Shown: one piece after another, positions 32,372 to 40,767 of the stretch
How positions within the stretch are numbered: position 1 is the stretch's first letter
Layout of the letters: each line of letters begins with the position of its first letter
Program-made: the position numbers and the translations under genes
From: Actinoplanes sp. NBRC 103695
Lineage (GTDB): Bacteria; Actinomycetota; Actinomycetes; Mycobacteriales; Micromonosporaceae
Assembly (NCBI RefSeq): GCF_030269485.1
Contig: NZ_BSTL01000043.1
Location: 1 to 55,600, forward strand
Reading direction: 5' to 3'
Length of the DNA: 55,600 nucleotides
The notes under the pieces: model-generated
Databases searched by the model: none
Told to the model about the DNA's origin: nothing
The model's input: the letters and a program-made list of their open reading frames with translations, nothing else

Positions 32372-34099
32372 GTGCTGAACCGAAGGCTCCTCGCGTTGAT
32401 GGCCCGCCGCCGGTCCGGCCTGGCGGTCCTGGTCGTCCTGGGTCTGGCGATCACGGCCACCTTCGCCGGGCAGGGCTGGCTGATCGCGCGGGTCCTCGGC
32501 GCGGTCCTGTCCGGTGACACCGGATCGGCGGTGGTTGCCGCCGCGGCCGGCATCGCGGTGCTCCAGGTGGCGCGGGCCGTGCTGGTCTGGGGCCGGGAAC
32601 GGCTGGGGGCCACCATCGGCGGCCGGATCAAGGACGACGTCCGCGGTCGGCTGCTGGACCGGTTGTTCGCGCTGGGCCCGGGCTACACCACTGGCACCCG
32701 GACCGGGCGGCTGCAGTCCACGTTGGTCGACGGTGTGGAGGCGCTCGAGGCGTACTTCGTGGCGTTCCTGCCGCAGCTGGTGTCGTCGCTGCTCGGGGCG
32801 GTCGTGCTGATCACGTACGTCTGGTGGCTGGACCCGATCGTCGGCGTGACCGTCGCGGCCTGCGGCGTGCTCGTCGCGGTCGCGCCGCGGGTCTCCCGCC
32901 GGGTGATGAGCAAGCCGATGGAACGCTGGTGGGCCGCCTACCGCGGGGTGTACGCGGACACCCTCGACGTCCTGCAGGGCATGGTCACGCTCAAGGGCGT
33001 CAACGCGCACCGCCGCCGCGGCGAGCAGTTGCGTGCGCAGTCTGAGCAGTTCGCCGTCACGTCGACCCGGCTGGTCGCCGCCACCGCCGGTTACGAGCTG
33101 GTGGTCGGTCTCGCCGCGGGCGCCGGGACCGGCCTGGCCGTCGGGGTCGGCGCGCTGCGCACGGCCTCCGGCGCGTTGGACGTCGCCACCCTGCTGATCA
33201 TCCTGCTGCTGTCGCGCGAGTGCTTCCGCCCGCTGACCGACCTGGGCAAGGCCTTCCACGCCGCGTCGCCCGGGATCGCCGCCGCCGAGGGCGTCTTCGC
33301 CCTGCTCGACGAGCAGCCGGCCGTCACCGACCCGGACAATCCCGTGACGGCGTCTTTGAAAAACCCTCCTCGGGTACGCCTCGACGGCGTCACCTTCGCC
33401 TACGGTCCCGAGCATCCGCCCGCCCTGCGCGACGTGTCGTTCACCGCCGAGGCCGGGGTCACCACCGCGCTGGTGGGCCGGTCCGGGGCGGGCAAGAGCA
33501 CGGTCGTGGCGCTGCTGTTGCGCTTCTTCGACCCGCAGCAGGGGACGGTCACCGTCGACGGCCGCGATCTCAGCTTGCTGCCGTTGTCCGACCTGCGGTC
33601 GCTGATCTCGGTTGTCTCGCAGGACACCTACCTGTTCCACGGCACCGTGCGTGACAACCTGCTGCTGGCCGCCCCCGGCGCCGACCACGACGTCGTCGAG
33701 GCAGCGACCCGGGCAGCCGCGGCGCACGACTTCATCACCGCGCTGCCGCAGGGCTACGACACGATGATCGGTGAACGCGGCGCCCGCCTCTCCGGCGGCG
33801 AACGACAGCGCATCGCGATCGCCCGCGCCCTGCTCAAGGACGCGCCGATCCTATTGCTGGACGAGGCCACCTCGGCCATCGACGCGGCCAACGAGGCCGC
33901 CATCCAGGCCGCCCTCGACCGGCTCACCGTGCACCGCACGACCCTGGTGATCGCGCACCGGCTCTCCACCGTGCGCGACGCCGGCCACGTCGTCGTCCTG
34001 GACGACGGCCAGGTCGCCGAGGACGGGCCACCCGACCGGCTGCTCGCCACCCGCGGCGCCTACCACCGGCTGGTCGCCGCCCAGGCCGGTGCCGCGTGA
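32372..34099 (+). CDS. Exporter-type ABC transporter half, subunit 1
   Basis: A 575-residue fused membrane/ATPase half-transporter. Six membrane helices lie in residues ~1-310, followed by a nucleotide-binding domain with Walker A GRSGAGKST, signature LSGGERQR, Walker B LLLDEATSAID and H-loop VIAHRLS. It is coupled by a GTGA overlap to a second half-transporter and probably forms a heterodimer (CydDC/IrtAB-like layout). A Nur-type box upstream suggests metal or metallophore traffic; some exporter-fold pairs (IrtAB, YbtPQ) import siderophores. The start is GTG 32372; longer upstream frames overlap the previous gene out of frame. Confidence 0.87.
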   Translation: MLNRRLLALMARRRSGLAVLVVLGLAITATFAGQGWLIARVLGAVLSGDTGSAVVAAAAGIAVLQVARAVLVWGRERLGATIGGRIKDDVRGRLLDRLFALGPGYTTGTRTGRLQSTLVDGVEALEAYFVAFLPQLVSSLLGAVVLITYVWWLDPIVGVTVAACGVLVAVAPRVSRRVMSKPMERWWAAYRGVYADTLDVLQGMVTLKGVNAHRRRGEQLRAQSEQFAVTSTRLVAATAGYELVVGLAAGAGTGLAVGVGALRTASGALDVATLLIILLLSRECFRPLTDLGKAFHAASPGIAAAEGVFALLDEQPAVTDPDNPVTASLKNPPRVRLDGVTFAYGPEHPPALRDVSFTAEAGVTTALVGRSGAGKSTVVALLLRFFDPQQGTVTVDGRDLSLLPLSDLRSLISVVSQDTYLFHGTVRDNLLLAAPGADHDVVEAATRAAAAHDFITALPQGYDTMIGERGARLSGGERQRIAIARALLKDAPILLLDEATSAIDAANEAAIQAALDRLTVHRTTLVIAHRLSTVRDAGHVVVLDDGQVAEDGPPDRLLATRGAYHRLVAAQAGAA

Positions 34100-35829
34100 A
34101 GCTCATCGACAGCTGGACCATCCTCGCGTTGCTGCGCCCGCACCGCCGGCTGCTCGCGGCCGCCATCGCCGCCGGTGCCCTCAACCAGCTGCTGACCATC
34201 GCCGCCGCCGGGGTCGGCGCCTACCTGGTCGGCCTGGTCGCCACCGGCGCCGGCCGGGACCGCCTGATGCCCTGGTTCTGGCTGCTGGTCGTGCTGATCC
34301 CGCTCCGCGCCGTCGCGCCCTACCTGGAGTCCTATCTGTCGCACGCGATGGCCTTCCGCGCCCTGGTCGACGTGCGAGGCAGGGTCCAGTCCGCGTACGA
34401 GCGGCTCGCCCCAGCCGGCCTGGCCGCCCGCCGCAGCGGCGACCTCGGCACCACGGTCGTCACCGACGTCGAAGCCCTGGAACTGTTCTTCGCCCACACC
34501 CTCAGCCCGCTGGTGGTCGCCGCCACCGTCCCGTTCAGCACCCTGGTCGCCCTCGGCCTCATTGACGGGATCCTGCCGATCGTGGTGCTGCCCATCCTGA
34601 TCGCGGTCGCCACGGTCCCGGCCTGGCTGGCCCGGCGGGCCCGCGCCCAGGGCGACGCGGTCAAGGCCGCCGCGGCCGAGGTCGGCGCCGAGACCGTCGA
34701 CGCGATCCAGGGCCTGCGGGAGCTCACCGTCTTCGCCGCGACCGGCACCCAACGCGGCCGGATCGCCGCGGCGGCCGACCGGCTCCGCGCCGGCCAGCAC
34801 GCCCACGCAGGCCGGGCCGGCGTGGAGAAGGCCGCGATCGACACCCTCGTGACCGTCGGCGTGGTGGCCGTGCTGGCCGCCGCGGCCGTGCTCACCGCCG
34901 CCGACCGGATGTCACCCGCGCTGTTCCCGGTCGCGGTGGTCCTGGCCGCGTTCTCCTACGCCCCGGTCACCATCGTCGCCGAGGTGGCCAAGGACCTCAA
35001 CCTCGCCGCCGCGGCGGCCGCCCGGATCACCACCCTGCTCGCCCAGCCCGACCCGGTCACCAACCACGGCACCACCACCGAGGTGAACGGCGCCGAGGTC
35101 ACCTTCCGCGGGGTCGGCTTCCGGTACGGCCCGGACCTGCCGGACGCGCTGACCGGGCTCGACCTGACCATCCCGGCAGGCCGTAGCCTCGCGCTGGTCG
35201 GGCACTCCGGCGCCGGCAAGTCCACCACCGCCCATCTGCTGCTGCGCTTCCAGGACCCCCAGCGCGGCACCATCAAAATCGGCGGCACCGATCTGCGGGA
35301 CCTGCCGCTCGACCGGCTCCGCGAACTGGTCGCCTTCGTGCCGCAGGACCCGTACCTGTTCCACGCCACCGTCACCGAGAACCTGCGCATCGCCCGCCCG
35401 GACGCCACCGACGACGACCTCACCCGCGCCGCGAGCGACGCCGGGGCCCACGAGTTCATCACCGCGCTGCCCGACGGCTACGACACGGTGGTGGGCGAGC
35501 GCGGCACCCGGCTGTCCGGCGGGCAGCGTCAGCGGGTCGCCCTGGCCCGGGCCCTGCTCACCGAGTCACCTGTGCTGGTGCTCGACGAGCCGGTCTCCAA
35601 CCTCGACGCCGAGACCGAAGCCGTCCTGGCCGACGCGATGGCGGGCATCATCGCCGGCCGCACCACCCTGATCATCGCCCACCGCCTGTCCACGATCCGC
35701 GTCGCCGACCGTATCGCCGTGCTTGACCACGGCACGCTCGCCGAGACGGGAACGCACGACGACCTGCTAGCCCGTTCCGGTGCCTACGCCCGGCTCGTCG
35801 AGACCCAGCTCGCCCCTACCTCAGCCTGA
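34096..35829 (+). CDS. Exporter-type ABC transporter half, subunit 2
   Basis: A 577-residue partner with six membrane helices (residues ~15-310) and a nucleotide-binding domain: Walker A GHSGAGKST, signature LSGGQRQR, Walker B LVLDEPVSNLD and H-loop IIAHRLS. In this subunit the catalytic Glu of Walker B is kept. The layout is close to CydC-like proteins, but the neighbouring cytochrome bd genes cydAB are absent. It ends in a 9-bp overlap with the convergent ferredoxin-domain gene. Confidence 0.87.
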   Translation: MKLIDSWTILALLRPHRRLLAAAIAAGALNQLLTIAAAGVGAYLVGLVATGAGRDRLMPWFWLLVVLIPLRAVAPYLESYLSHAMAFRALVDVRGRVQSAYERLAPAGLAARRSGDLGTTVVTDVEALELFFAHTLSPLVVAATVPFSTLVALGLIDGILPIVVLPILIAVATVPAWLARRARAQGDAVKAAAAEVGAETVDAIQGLRELTVFAATGTQRGRIAAAADRLRAGQHAHAGRAGVEKAAIDTLVTVGVVAVLAAAAVLTAADRMSPALFPVAVVLAAFSYAPVTIVAEVAKDLNLAAAAAARITTLLAQPDPVTNHGTTTEVNGAEVTFRGVGFRYGPDLPDALTGLDLTIPAGRSLALVGHSGAGKSTTAHLLLRFQDPQRGTIKIGGTDLRDLPLDRLRELVAFVPQDPYLFHATVTENLRIARPDATDDDLTRAASDAGAHEFITALPDGYDTVVGERGTRLSGGQRQRVALARALLTESPVLVLDEPVSNLDAETEAVLADAMAGIIAGRTTLIIAHRLSTIRVADRIAVLDHGTLAETGTHDDLLARSGAYARLVETQLAPTSA

Positions 35830-36504
35830 CTGCCGGGGCGGCCGATCACCGACGGGGACGCCGTCGCGTAGGTGCTCGTCGGCGATGCGGGTGGCCAGGG
35901 CGGGGTCGGCGTGCTCGTACCAGATGTCGTCGGGGTGGACGACGATGAGCGGGCCGAGGTTGCAGGGGAACAGGCAGCCGGTTTCAGTGACGAGCACATC
36001 GTCGTCGCCGAGGCCGTGCTCGCGCAGCCGGCAGCCGAGGGCCGCGGCGACCTCGTTGGCGCCGTAGGCGGTGCAACGCGGCCCGCGGCAGACCAGGACT
36101 TGCCGGCGGTGTTTCGGGATGTCGGACCAGGCGGGGCTGCGGAACGGGCCGGGCGTGCCGGTCAGCGGGACCGGCGGGCCGGCGATTGCTTCGGTGACGG
36201 CTTGGGCGAGGGCGGGCTGGGCCGCGAGTGGGGGAGCGAGCGCGATGCGCAGCGGGCGGTCGCGGGTCTGCTGCCAGTGGGCGACGGCCCGGCGGATCCA
36301 GGTGTCCAGGTAGCGGTCGGGTGGCACGTGCACGGCAACTAGCAGGATGTCGGCGTCGTCGGGCTGGGCGTCGAGGGCGGCGTGCAGCGACGGTTCGGCG
36401 CCGTCCAGGAAGCAGGCGGTGGCGCCGACGGCGGCGGCGAGGCGGTGGATGGCGTCGTGGCCGCCGTGGTGGGTGACCGAGCGGGAGACGAGCAGCACGT
36501 TCAC
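35821..36504 (-). CDS. CbiX-like/2Fe-2S thioredoxin-type ferredoxin fusion
   Basis: A 227-residue soluble protein. The C-terminal ~90 residues form a thioredoxin-like [2Fe-2S] ferredoxin: CRGPRCTAYGA, then TGCLFPCNLGPLIVVHP, giving four spaced cysteines. The N-terminal half (VNVLLVSRSVTHHGG; ADILLVAVHVPP) loosely resembles CbiX-type sirohydrochlorin chelatases, with clustered His, but the usual HGSR motif is not clear. GTG 36504 overlaps the ATPase stop (GTGA), with GGAGG 5 nt upstream. As last gene of the cobalamin-riboswitch operon it may act in cobalt insertion or corrinoid handling. Confidence 0.7.
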   Translation of the reverse strand: MNVLLVSRSVTHHGGHDAIHRLAAAVGATACFLDGAEPSLHAALDAQPDDADILLVAVHVPPDRYLDTWIRRAVAHWQQTRDRPLRIALAPPLAAQPALAQAVTEAIAGPPVPLTGTPGPFRSPAWSDIPKHRRQVLVCRGPRCTAYGANEVAAALGCRLREHGLGDDDVLVTETGCLFPCNLGPLIVVHPDDIWYEHADPALATRIADEHLRDGVPVGDRPPRQSG

Positions 36505-37259
36505 GTGGGCCTCCGATAGGTGATGACCGGGCGGCCGTCGTGGGTCGTGACGTCGGCGTCCACTCCGTACACCTGCTTGAGAAGGTCTGGGGTGAGCACC
36601 TTGAAGGGTGCGCCTGACGCGGCGACGCGGCCCTGGTCGAGGACGACGACGAGGTCGCAGAACATGGCGGCGAGGTTGAGGTCGTGCAGGGCGGCGAGGG
36701 TGGTGGTGCCGGAGCGGCGGACCAGGTGCAGCAGTTGTAGTTGGTGGCCGATGTCGAGGTGGTTGGTGGGTTCGTCGAGCAGCAGCAGTTCGGGTTCCTG
36801 GGCGAGGGCGCGGGCCAGCTGGACGCGTTGCCGTTCGCCGCCGGACAGGGTCTGCCATTTGCGGTCGGCGAAGTCGGCCAGGTCGACCTGATCGAGGACC
36901 TGCCCGGCGATGGCCCGGTCGGTGTCGCCCTCGGACCAGCGGGAGCGGCGGTGCGGGGTACGCCCGAGCAGCACGACCTCGGTGACGGTCAGGTCGAGGT
37001 CAGTTTCGGAATGTTGGGCCAGCAACGCCATCCGGCGCGCCGCGACCGCCCGGGGCATCGCCGCGACCGTATCGCCGTCCAGGGTGACCGCACCCGACCC
37101 GGCGGGTAGCAGGCCGGCGACGATCCGCAGCAGGGTGGTCTTGCCGGAGCCGTTCGGGCCGAGCAGCCCGACCAGGCTGCCGCGGGGCGCCGCGCAGGTG
37201 ACGCCGTCCAGGATCCGGGCCGCCGGGACCGCCCACGACACGTCGTCAACGCGCAGCAT
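36501..37259 (-). CDS. Cobalamin/corrinoid ABC importer ATPase (BtuD-like)
   Basis: A 252-residue ATPase: Walker A GPNGSGKTT, signature LSGGERQR, Walker B LLLDEPTNHLDI and H-loop AALHDLN. It overlaps the upstream permease by 14 bp and is coupled to the ferredoxin gene. The operon lies behind a full cobalamin riboswitch, so corrinoid uptake is likely (family knowledge plus context). Confidence 0.89.
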   Translation of the reverse strand: MLRVDDVSWAVPAARILDGVTCAAPRGSLVGLLGPNGSGKTTLLRIVAGLLPAGSGAVTLDGDTVAAMPRAVAARRMALLAQHSETDLDLTVTEVVLLGRTPHRRSRWSEGDTDRAIAGQVLDQVDLADFADRKWQTLSGGERQRVQLARALAQEPELLLLDEPTNHLDIGHQLQLLHLVRRSGTTTLAALHDLNLAAMFCDLVVVLDQGRVAASGAPFKVLTPDLLKQVYGVDADVTTHDGRPVITYRRPT

Positions 37260-38259
37260 CGCGGCCCCTGGACAGCAGGATCACGAAGGCGGGCACGCCG
37301 ATCACCGCGGTCAGCACCCCGGCTGGCAGCTCGCGCGGTTCGAACACCGTGCGGGCGGCGGTGTCCACCCAGATCAGGAAGATGGCACCCGCCAGCGCGA
37401 CGACGGGCAGCAGCCGCCGATGGTCGGGTCCGGTCACGAACCGGGCGGCGTGCGGCAGGATCAGCCCGACGAAGCCGATCGCCCCGGAGACCGCCACCAG
37501 CACCGCGGTCAGCAGCGCGGCGACGACCAGCAGGACCCAGCGGACCCGGCCCACGGCGATGCCGAGCGCGGCGGCGGCCTCCTCACCGAACGCGAACGCG
37601 TTCAGCGCCCGCGCGTGCCACAGGATCACCACCAGCGCGACCCCGAGCGCTACGCCGGCCCAGGCGAGGGCGGTCCAGTCGGCGCGGGCCATCGACCCGG
37701 ACAGCCAGAACGTGATGCTCTGCGTGGCATGCGGGTCGGCCGCCCAGATGATGACGAACGAGGTCAGCGCCGCGCACAACTGCGCGATCGCGACACCGGC
37801 CAGCACCACCCGGGTCGGCCGCAGCGTGCCACGCCATCCGGCGATCAGCAGCACCAGCGCAAAGGCGGCCAGGGCGCCCAGGAACGCGCCGCCGGCGAGC
37901 GCGGCGACCCCGGCGCCGAGGCCGAGCACGATCACGCCGACCGCGCCGAGCGACGCGCCCGAGGAGACGCCCAGCAGGTACGGGTCGGCGAGCGGGTTGC
38001 GGGTCACCGTCTGCAGCACTGCACCGACCACGGCCAGGCCGGCCCCGACCACGGCCGCGGCGATCACCCGGGGCAGCCGCAGCTCCCACACGATGTGGTC
38101 ACGCAGCAGCGGCACGGTGCTCTCGGCCAGGCCGGTATGCGCGGCGACGACGCTCCACACCGTACCCATCGAGAGATCCGCCGGACCGACCGTGACCGCC
38201 GCACCCACCGAGAGCACCAGCCCGGCCGCGAGCACCGGCAGAGCGATCGCGGTCCTCAG
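37246..38259 (-). CDS. FecCD-family permease (BtuC-like)
   Basis: About 337 residues with some ten membrane helices. Features include LRLPRVIAAAVVGAGLAVVGAVLQ-type sequence, NPLADPYLLGVSSGAS and GAIGFVGLILPHAAR. It is the cobalamin-transport permease by context. The start is not settled: a CTG at 38259 would overlap the binding-protein stop (CTGA), while GTG 38235 gives 329 residues; no ATG is suitably placed. Longer frames upstream only re-read the binding-protein gene. Confidence 0.84.
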   Translation of the reverse strand: MRTAIALPVLAAGLVLSVGAAVTVGPADLSMGTVWSVVAAHTGLAESTVPLLRDHIVWELRLPRVIAAAVVGAGLAVVGAVLQTVTRNPLADPYLLGVSSGASLGAVGVIVLGLGAGVAALAGGAFLGALAAFALVLLIAGWRGTLRPTRVVLAGVAIAQLCAALTSFVIIWAADPHATQSITFWLSGSMARADWTALAWAGVALGVALVVILWHARALNAFAFGEEAAAALGIAVGRVRWVLLVVAALLTAVLVAVSGAIGFVGLILPHAARFVTGPDHRRLLPVVALAGAIFLIWVDTAARTVFEPRELPAGVLTAVIGVPAFVILLSRGRDAAR

Positions 38260-39218
38260 CGCAGTGCCCCGGCGAGGGCCTCGACCGCGAGGACGTTGCG
38301 CACGCCGGCCGAGGTCGACGAGAACGGGATGACCACGTACTTCTTCGCCTTGACGGCGGGCAGGTCCTTGAGCGTCGCGTGCTTCTCCAGGAAGGCGCGT
38401 TTCTTGTCGGCCGGGTCCCAGGTGGCGTCGATCAGCACGATCACGTCCGGGTTGCGCTCGGTAACGGTCTCCCAGCTGGTGTCGCCCCAGCTGCCGTCGA
38501 GGTCGGCGAACGCGTTCGTCACGCCCGCCGCGGTCATGATCATCGCGGGGCCGCCGCAGCAGGCGCCGACGCTGGGCGCGTCGCTGCCGCCGTCCCACCA
38601 CAGGACCTTCGCGGCCTTGACGTTCGCGGCAGCCTTGGCGATGCGGTCGCGCTGGGCGGTGGTCAGGGTTTCGGCCCGCTCGGGTACGCCAAACACGGCC
38701 GCCACCTCGCGAATCTCGCCGAACACATCGTCGATGGCCAGCTTCTCCGGGCGGGTGTCCTTGGGGCAGCCGGCCGGCGAGATGTAGGTGCCGACGCCGA
38801 GATTCTGCCAATCCGCCCGGTCGCCGACGCCTTCGTCGCTGAAGGCGCTGTTGAAGGAGGCGTACACGAAGTCGGGCTCGGCCTCGAGCAGCTTCTCCTT
38901 CGACGGGTACTCCTTGGCCAGCACCGGCACCTTCGCGTAGGCGGCGGCGTAGTCAGGCAGGACCTGGTCGTCGAGATAGGCAGTGCCGATCATCCGGTCC
39001 TGCAGCCCGAGGGCCAGCATGATCTCGGTGGCCGACTGGTTCATCGTGACCGCCCGCTGCGGCGGCTTGGCGATCGTGACCGGTGTGCCGCAGTTGGTCA
39101 GCGCGACCGGCCCGGCCGAGGCCGGCGCCGGCGCGGCCGGCTCGGTGTCCGCGCCGCAGCCGGTGAGCAGGATGAACACCACGGACAGGGGCGCTAACGC
39201 GCGCATGGGGGACCGCAT
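38256..39218 (-). CDS. Cobalamin-binding lipoprotein (BtuF-like)
   Basis: A 320-residue lipoprotein with lipobox LLTGC and class III binding-protein fold: LTNCGTPVTIAKPPQRAVTMNQSATEIMLALGL, then LLEAEPDFVYASF and ERNPDVIVLIDATW. It contains a tandem CC (GACCGG) in the C-terminal lobe. First gene of the btuF-C-D-ferredoxin operon behind a cobalamin riboswitch. The start is ATG 39218 or 39206. Confidence 0.86.
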   Translation of the reverse strand: MRSPMRALAPLSVVFILLTGCGADTEPAAPAPASAGPVALTNCGTPVTIAKPPQRAVTMNQSATEIMLALGLQDRMIGTAYLDDQVLPDYAAAYAKVPVLAKEYPSKEKLLEAEPDFVYASFNSAFSDEGVGDRADWQNLGVGTYISPAGCPKDTRPEKLAIDDVFGEIREVAAVFGVPERAETLTTAQRDRIAKAAANVKAAKVLWWDGGSDAPSVGACCGGPAMIMTAAGVTNAFADLDGSWGDTSWETVTERNPDVIVLIDATWDPADKKRAFLEKHATLKDLPAVKAKKYVVIPFSSTSAGVRNVLAVEALAGALR

Positions 39219-39261
39219 CAGCGGGACCGCCTTCCAGCACCTCGTGGACGGGTCGTCTCGG

Positions 39262-39430
39262 TGCCGTGGCCGGTCTCCTGGCTGACGGGTGCTGCTCCGA
39301 AGACTGGCCTTCCCAGACGCTCACGCGCCCAGTGACCCCCTTGCGGGGACGGCCTCCGGCTCCCGATCACAGTGGCGAGGGCCGCGCCGGCATCACACCG
39401 GCTTCCCGAACACCACGGCACCGCCACCCT
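39262..39430 (-). promoter_or_regulatory. Cobalamin riboswitch, before btuFCD-like operon
   Basis: On the minus strand all classical elements occur in order: GGTG start, GGGAAGCCGGTG, CGGCGCGGCCCTCGCCACTGT, the CACTGGG...TGGGAAGGC arm, and the closing GTCAGCCAGGAGACCGGCC. It ends about 45 bases before the lipoprotein start, so ligand binding probably blocks translation. Confidence 0.93.
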
Positions 39431-39503
39431 AACCAGCGTCGATGCCGCCCGTCACCATGGTCTTCGCCACCCCGCGCTGCCTGAACGCCACCGGGGTTGC
39501 CGG

Positions 39504-39884
39504 TTAATCGGCCTTCCGCATGGCCGCGCGCACCTCGTCGACGGGCTTGTCGTACTCGTCGGCGAGTTCCGTCGCGGATAGGCCGGTCTCGGTCATCGCC
39601 AGACCCTTCTCCACGGTGAGGACGTCTGTGGCGAGCCGGATCAGGTCGTCCGCGGCCCGGCCGCGTTCCAGCGGCGAGGCCCGCACGAACCCGGCCAGCG
39701 ACAGCAGCAGGCTGGTCAGCGCCGCGATCCGGGTCGCGGCCGGCACGAACATGGTGTCGGCGGCGTCCGCGAGCCGGTGCGCGGCGGCCCGCAGCCGGCG
39801 CGCGTCCTCCTGCGACACCTCGCCCAGGTAGGCGATCTCCCACACCAGCTCGTCCAGCTTCCGGGTGATCTCCGCCGGGGTCAT
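39504..39884 (-). CDS. Hypothetical 126-residue helical protein coupled to thioesterase
   Basis: A soluble, all-helical protein with Ala/Asp/Arg-rich helices and no recognisable domain. The C-terminal part (ATELADEYDKPVDEVRAAM) resembles a helix-turn-helix but is not convincing. ATG 39884 overlaps the thioesterase stop (ATGA), so the two are translated together and would share the cobalamin-riboswitch-like leader. Confidence 0.7.
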   Translation of the reverse strand: MTPAEITRKLDELVWEIAYLGEVSQEDARRLRAAAHRLADAADTMFVPAATRIAALTSLLLSLAGFVRASPLERGRAADDLIRLATDVLTVEKGLAMTETGLSATELADEYDKPVDEVRAAMRKAD

Positions 39885-40381
39885 GACGGAAAATTCTCAT
39901 CCTCTGCGAGCGCCGCCCGCAATGTCAGGCGGTGTTCGCGCCGGATCTCGGCCTGCCGGAAAGCGCGCCGGTCGGCGTCGGTCTCAGGGAGCAGGGCTGG
40001 CACTATGCGCGGTTTGCCGTCGTCGTCGACCGCGACCATCACCAGATGCGAGGTGGCGACGGTGGTGGGTGGCACAGCGCGGTCCCAGCGGTCGGCGGTG
40101 ACCTTCACCGCGACCTCCATCGAGCTGCGCCCGGCCCACGTGATCCGGGCCGCGACGTGCACGACATCACCGACCCGGACGGCCCGCAGGAAGGCGGTCT
40201 CGTCCATGACCGCGGTCACCGCCGGCCCGTCGGAGTGGCGGGCGGCGACGACGCCCGCGACCGAGTCGATCAGGTTGAGAACCTGACCGCCGTGGACCGT
40301 GCCCATGAGGTTGGTGTCGTGTTGATCCATGATCTGCGACAAGGTCAGCTCGGACGCCGACGGCGGACGGCCTGCTGTCAT
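39881..40381 (-). CDS. Acyl-CoA thioesterase, hotdog fold (YciA/BACH type)
   Basis: A 166-residue hotdog thioesterase: LSQIMDQHDTNLMGTVHGGQVLNLIDSVAGVVAARH holds the family helix with the N..GTVHGG..L..ID pattern and catalytic Asp; AVRVGDVVHVAARITWAGRSSMEV is the core sheet. It hydrolyses acyl-CoA to acid plus CoA. ATG 40381 has AGGAGA 8 nt upstream. A cobalamin-riboswitch-like leader lies upstream, an unusual pairing. One rationale: without B12, methylmalonyl-CoA mutase stalls and acyl-CoA builds up. Confidence 0.9.
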   Translation of the reverse strand: MTAGRPPSASELTLSQIMDQHDTNLMGTVHGGQVLNLIDSVAGVVAARHSDGPAVTAVMDETAFLRAVRVGDVVHVAARITWAGRSSMEVAVKVTADRWDRAVPPTTVATSHLVMVAVDDDGKPRIVPALLPETDADRRAFRQAEIRREHRLTLRAALAEDENFPS

Positions 40382-40434
40382 GACGATCTTCTCCTGCCCG
40401 GCCCACCCACGAGGCCTCCGATGGCTGTTGTGCG

Positions 40435-40520
40435 GCGCGGGCAGGTATCGGACTCTCACCGTTGCGGGGCAGTCCCGGAGTTCCACCAGGTTCCCTGAAC
40501 CAGCGCTGAGCCGAGCATAT
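40435..40520 (-). promoter_or_regulatory. Short cobalamin-riboswitch-like element, before thioesterase
   Basis: The minus strand reads GGTTC, AGGGAACCTGGTG, GGACTGCCCCGCAACGGTGA and AGTCCGATACCTGCC. The last ~35 bases are identical to the divergent copy at 40670-40710. The P2-like arm between GGTTC and GGGAA is missing, so the fold may be minimal or degenerate. Confidence 0.6.
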
Positions 40521-40605
40521 CGGCACCGGCCACGGCGGAGATCGATCTCGGCAGTGACGCGGGTTGCACCGACGCCGGTGGCCCCGCGATCACGTCTCGC
40601 TAGAC

Positions 40606-40718
40606 TGAGCGGGCAGTTGGTTCGCCCGCCCTGCCAGGACGGGTGACGAAAGAGGGAACCCGGTGCGACTCCGGGACTGCCCCGCAACGGTGAGAGTCCG
40701 ATACCTGCCGGCTGCCCG
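40606..40718 (+). promoter_or_regulatory. Short cobalamin riboswitch, before MerR-type gene
   Basis: GGTTCGCC with a GC-rich arm, AAGAGGGAACCCGGTG, CTCCGGGACTGCCCCGCA, ACGGTGAGAGTCCGATACC. Outer GGGCAG and CTGCCC can pair as P1. It lacks the CACTGGG...TGGGAAGG arm of the longer class. It ends ~50 bases before GTG 40768. Confidence 0.78.
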
Positions 40719-40767
40719 TGTCCCGACCGGGCGCGGTCTTTTCGGTGACCTCGAGGGCGGGTCGGCG

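Noticed and set aside
32339..33727. Minus-strand open frame (462 codons) opposite the ABC half-transporter
   Set aside because: Gly/Arg/Gln-rich shadow of an ABC gene that has all nucleotide-binding motifs on the plus strand.
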